A program made the position numbers and the translations under genes. From the NCBI RefSeq assembly GCF_001428825.1, contig NZ_LMIT01000011.1, forward strand, positions 1 through 34,091: a stretch of DNA of 34,091 nucleotides, given 5' to 3'. The DNA comes from Nocardioides sp. Root240. Its GTDB lineage: Bacteria; Actinomycetota; Actinomycetes; Propionibacteriales; Nocardioidaceae. Below are positions 31,950 to 34,091 of the stretch, piece after piece. Position 1 is the stretch's first letter, and every line of letters starts with the position of its first letter. The notes beneath the pieces were generated by a model. The model ran no database searches. It was not told the DNA's origin and saw only the letters and a list, made by a program, of their open reading frames with translations.

Positions 31950-33131
31950 GTGCCCATCGAGAACGACCACGCTTCGGCCCCACCCTCTGGCCCGTTGACC
32001 TCGCTCCGCGTCATCGAGCTCGCCGGCATCGGGCCCGGGCCCTTCGCCGCGATGATGCTTGCCGACATGGGCGCCACGGTGATTCGGATCGACCGCGCTG
32101 ACGCGGTTCCCGCAACCAGGCCAACGGGGGCGCACCCGGACGTGCTCAACCGTGGGCGCCGGTCGATCGCCGTCGACCTCAAGTCCGATGCCGGTCGAGA
32201 TCTCGTCCTGGACCTGGTCGAGACCGCGGACATCCTGATCGAGGGATATCGGCCGGGCGTGACCGAGAGGCTCGGCCTCGGCCCCGCCGACTGCCTCGCC
32301 CGGAACGCGAGGCTGGTCTACGGACGCATGACCGGCTGGGGACAGACCGGCCCGATGTCGCAGTTCGCCGGTCACGACATCAACTACATCGCGCTCACCG
32401 GTGCCCTGCATGCCGTGGGACGGGCGGGTGAACGTCCGGTGCCTCCGCTGAACCTGGTCGGCGACTTCGGTGGCGGTGGTCTGATGCTCGCCTTCGGCAT
32501 GGTCTCCGCCGTTCTCGAGGCGCGCTTGTCAGGTCGCGGACAGGTCGTCGACGCCGCGATGGTCGACGGCGCGAGTGTGCTGACGACCGCGATCCACGGC
32601 CTGCGCAACCGCGGGATCTGGGGTCGCCCTCACGGTGAGAACCTCCTGGACACCGGTGCGCCCTTCTACGAGGTCTACGAGTGCGCCGACGGCAAGTACG
32701 TGGCTGTTGGTGCGATCGAGCCCCAGTTCTACGCCGAGCTCGTGCGGCTCACCGGATTCGAGGGAGACCCCGACGACGCGGACCGGATGAACTCCGGATC
32801 GTGGCAATCCGCCAAGAAGCAATGGGCCGATCTCTTCGCCACGCGGACTCGCGACGAGTGGATCGAGCTCGGCGGATCATCCGACGCCTGCCTTGCACCA
32901 GTACTGGACTGGGACGAGGCGCCGAATCATCCGCACCTCGCAGCGCGCGAGACCTACGTCGAGCATGCCGGAGTCGTACAACCAGCACCGGCACCCCGGT
33001 TCGCAGAGACGCCCGGCCGAATCCAGCGTCCAGCCCCGTACCCGGGCGACCACACGGACGAGATCCTGCAGGAGGCGGGTCTGGGCGACGAAGCCGTGCG
33101 CCGGCTGCGCCAGGCTGGGACCGTTCGCTAG
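31950..33131 (+). CDS. mcr: Alpha-methylacyl-CoA racemase (CoA-transferase family III fold)
   Basis: A 393-residue protein of the CaiB/BaiF fold, recognisable as alpha-methylacyl-CoA racemase. The catalytic His142 ([17 protein letters not shown]) and Asp172 (LVGDFGGGG) are 30 residues apart, as in the Mycobacterium tuberculosis enzyme (His126/Asp156). It interconverts 2R- and 2S-methylacyl-CoA so that methyl-branched chains (sterol side chains, isoprenoids, pristanate) can enter beta-oxidation; this is the strongest clue to substrate type. The GTG start has only a weak ribosome binding site. The gene is complete, but its stop codon directly abuts the truncated integrase, so it sits at a probable recombination junction. 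Confidence 0.94.
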   Translation: MPIENDHASAPPSGPLTSLRVIELAGIGPGPFAAMMLADMGATVIRIDRADAVPATRPTGAHPDVLNRGRRSIAVDLKSDAGRDLVLDLVETADILIEGYRPGVTERLGLGPADCLARNARLVYGRMTGWGQTGPMSQFAGHDINYIALTGALHAVGRAGERPVPPLNLVGDFGGGGLMLAFGMVSAVLEARLSGRGQVVDAAMVDGASVLTTAIHGLRNRGIWGRPHGENLLDTGAPFYEVYECADGKYVAVGAIEPQFYAELVRLTGFEGDPDDADRMNSGSWQSAKKQWADLFATRTRDEWIELGGSSDACLAPVLDWDEAPNHPHLAARETYVEHAGVVQPAPAPRFAETPGRIQRPAPYPGDHTDEILQEAGLGDEAVRRLRQAGTVR

Positions 33132-33988
33132 GCCTTGGGGGCCTGATCCAGCGTGGTCTCAGCGAGCGCTCGGTGGTCCGGTACCGCGCCAGCCTGTCGA
33201 CGTTCTTCGCCTGGTGCGTGCGGGAGAAGGCGGTCGTGCGCAATCCGGTGACCGCGACGAAGGTCCCGAGGTCTTCGGAGGAGCCGACGGAGATGCGGCC
33301 GTGGACCGAGGCCGAGCTCGAGGCCACCTACGACCGCTGGAAGGCACGGGACCCGCACCTGGCTGACGTGCTCCTCGTGCTCGGCTGGACTGGGATGCGA
33401 TGGGGCGAGGCGCGCTCCGTGCTGGTCGAGGACGTGGTCGACGTACCCACGCCCGGGCTGCTGGTGCGGCGCTCGCAGACCGAGGGTGGCGCGATCAAGG
33501 CCACGAAGGGTCGCCGCGGGCGTCGGGTGCCGGTTGCTGATCGCGTCCTGCCGATCGTCCAGCGCATGGCGGAGGGCAAGGAGCCGACCGACCTGCTGAT
33601 CACCACGGGCGGAGGAGCTCAGCTCCATCGCACCGCTGTGCTGCGCACGGTCAAGTGGGACCAGACCGCGGGTGGCCGGCGCATCCACGACCTGCGGCAC
33701 ACGGCTGCGTGCCTGTGGCTGGCACGTGGCGTGGACCCCGGCACCGTGCAGGCGTGGATGGGGCACGAGTCGATCGCGACCACGAACCGCTACCTGCACT
33801 TCCTCGGCACGTCGGCGGCCCAGGCCGGGCTTGATCGGTTGAACGACCCGAGCCGCGGCCCCGCCGTGAGACCCGACCTCGAGACCGAGGCGTCAGACCG
33901 CCTCGGTCGGAGCACCCGGGAGGCGCTGCGCGGCACGCCCACCGGCCGGGGGTACGCCGGGGGTAAGCGGGACGGCCCAGCGCGGTGA
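33132..33988 (+). pseudogene. Tyrosine-type integrase, 5'-truncated
   Basis: The frame encodes the end of a core-binding domain (GLSERSVVRYRASLSTFF) and a complete tyrosine-recombinase catalytic domain: Arg in GWTGMRWGEARS, Lys in ATKGRRGRR, HDLRHT (His at 33686), GHES and the nucleophile Tyr in TTNRYLHF. About 285 residues remain where 370-400 are usual. Integrase-like sequence starts within about 10 bp of the racemase stop, and no good start codon or ribosome binding site is present (a GTG at 33173 is the first candidate). The N-terminal arm-binding and part of the core-binding domain are therefore lost. A frame extending upstream through the racemase gene is an overprint, not a gene. The C-terminal codons contain the right 22-bp repeat. 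Confidence 0.85.
33948..33969 (+). repeat. 22-bp direct repeat, right copy (candidate att site)
   Basis: Exact copy of positions 153-174, starting 33,795 bp away in the same orientation. It lies within the last codons of the truncated integrase (…GYAGGK…) and shows the same internal 11-bp tandem, extended by GCC on the left. An att site within or next to the integrase 3' end is common in actinobacterial elements; the assignment is inferred. Confidence 0.55.
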
Positions 33989-34031
33989 ACCCCGTCCATG
34001 GAAGTCCCAACCCAATAGACCCGAAAACGCG

Positions 34032-34065
34032 AGAACCGGCAGGTCAGAGGCGACCTGCCGGTTCT
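34032..34065. terminator. Perfect hairpin terminator at right edge
   Basis: AGAACCGGCAGGTC and GACCTGCCGGTTCT form a perfect 14-bp stem around a 6-base loop (AGAGGC). Read on the minus strand it is followed by CGCGTTTTCGG, so it most naturally terminates the tRNA-like gene to its right. It could also stop transcripts leaving the integrase. Confidence 0.75.
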
Positions 34066-34072
34066 TGCTTGC

Positions 34073-34091
34073 TGGTGGAGGTGAGGGGATT
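34073..34091 (-). tRNA. 3' end of a tRNA, cut by the window edge
   Basis: Read on the minus strand the last bases are AAT-CCCCT-CACCTCC-A-CCA: the end of a T-loop, the 3' T-stem strand, a 7-base acceptor strand, discriminator A and encoded CCA, immediately followed by a terminator hairpin. The rest of the gene is outside the window, so identity cannot be read. A chance match over 19 bases is possible. Confidence 0.5.

Noticed and set aside
32681..33131. Upstream extension of the integrase frame through the racemase gene
   Set aside because: This part is Arg/Pro-rich and out of frame with the conserved racemase; integrase similarity starts only after the racemase stop.
9176..33131. Sterol (cholesterol) catabolic cluster
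   Set aside because: Mce genes, paired dehydrogenases and racemase fit sterol side-chain work, but no ring-degrading oxygenase, ketosteroid dehydrogenase or Hsa-type gene is present, so a sterol-specific label is not supported.
1..34091. CRISPR array, insertion sequence or transposase
   Set aside because: No spaced direct-repeat series, no IS-type inverted-repeat pair and no transposase-like protein was seen.

Overview
The window is high-GC DNA with compact operons full of 4-bp ATGA/GTGA overlaps, many GTG starts and a complete mce lipid-import locus. This points to an actinobacterium, plausibly of the Nocardioidaceae or a mycolata relative; the species cannot be read from the sequence. Almost every gene belongs to one theme: import, activation and beta-oxidation of a hydrophobic, probably alpha-methyl-branched carboxylic acid.

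Layout. 1-416: gene-less left edge with a palindrome and one copy of a 22-bp direct repeat. 417-4595: an acyl-CoA dehydrogenase (minus) divergent from a DUF2236/MpaB-like oxygenase and an aldehyde dehydrogenase (plus). 4811-7451: a quinone-oxidoreductase-like MDR protein and an acyl-CoA ligase (minus). 7697-9058: two paralogous TetR regulators. 9176-23501: a 14-kb minus-strand mce locus, read as two YrbE permeases, then (after a 430-bp gap with its own promoter) an MceG/MlaF-type ATPase, six Mce proteins, an MMPL/RND-type membrane protein and a SurA/parvulin-like protein. 23701-29456: a minus-strand beta-oxidation operon (thiolase, SDR dehydrogenase, two crotonase-fold proteins, two acyl-CoA dehydrogenases). 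29666-33131: a divergent plus-strand operon (aldehyde dehydrogenase, enoyl-CoA hydratase, alpha-methylacyl-CoA racemase). 33132-33988: a tyrosine integrase lacking its N-terminus, with the second 22-bp repeat at its 3' end. The right edge holds a hairpin terminator and what looks like the 3' end of a tRNA on the minus strand.

The most notable signal is regulatory. Seven near-identical 20-bp sites of the form GACA-N12-TGTC (typical copy GACAGATTACGCATACTGTC) lie in front of every catabolic and transport operon. Most overlap a recognisable -10 box or the promoter spacer. Divergent intergenic regions carry one site per promoter. One or both TetR proteins are the obvious candidates to bind them, so the window reads as one self-contained regulon.

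How it may work (inference): an MpaB-like oxygenase cleaves or oxidises an isoprenoid-like chain, the aldehyde dehydrogenases give acids, the ligase makes CoA esters, the racemase corrects the alpha-methyl stereocentre, and the dehydrogenase/hydratase/SDR/thiolase set runs beta-oxidation. The Mce/YrbE/ATPase/MMPL complex would bring in the substrate. No steroid-ring genes are present. The flanking direct repeats and the integrase remnant suggest that the whole block is, or was, a mobile catabolic island of about 33.8 kb.
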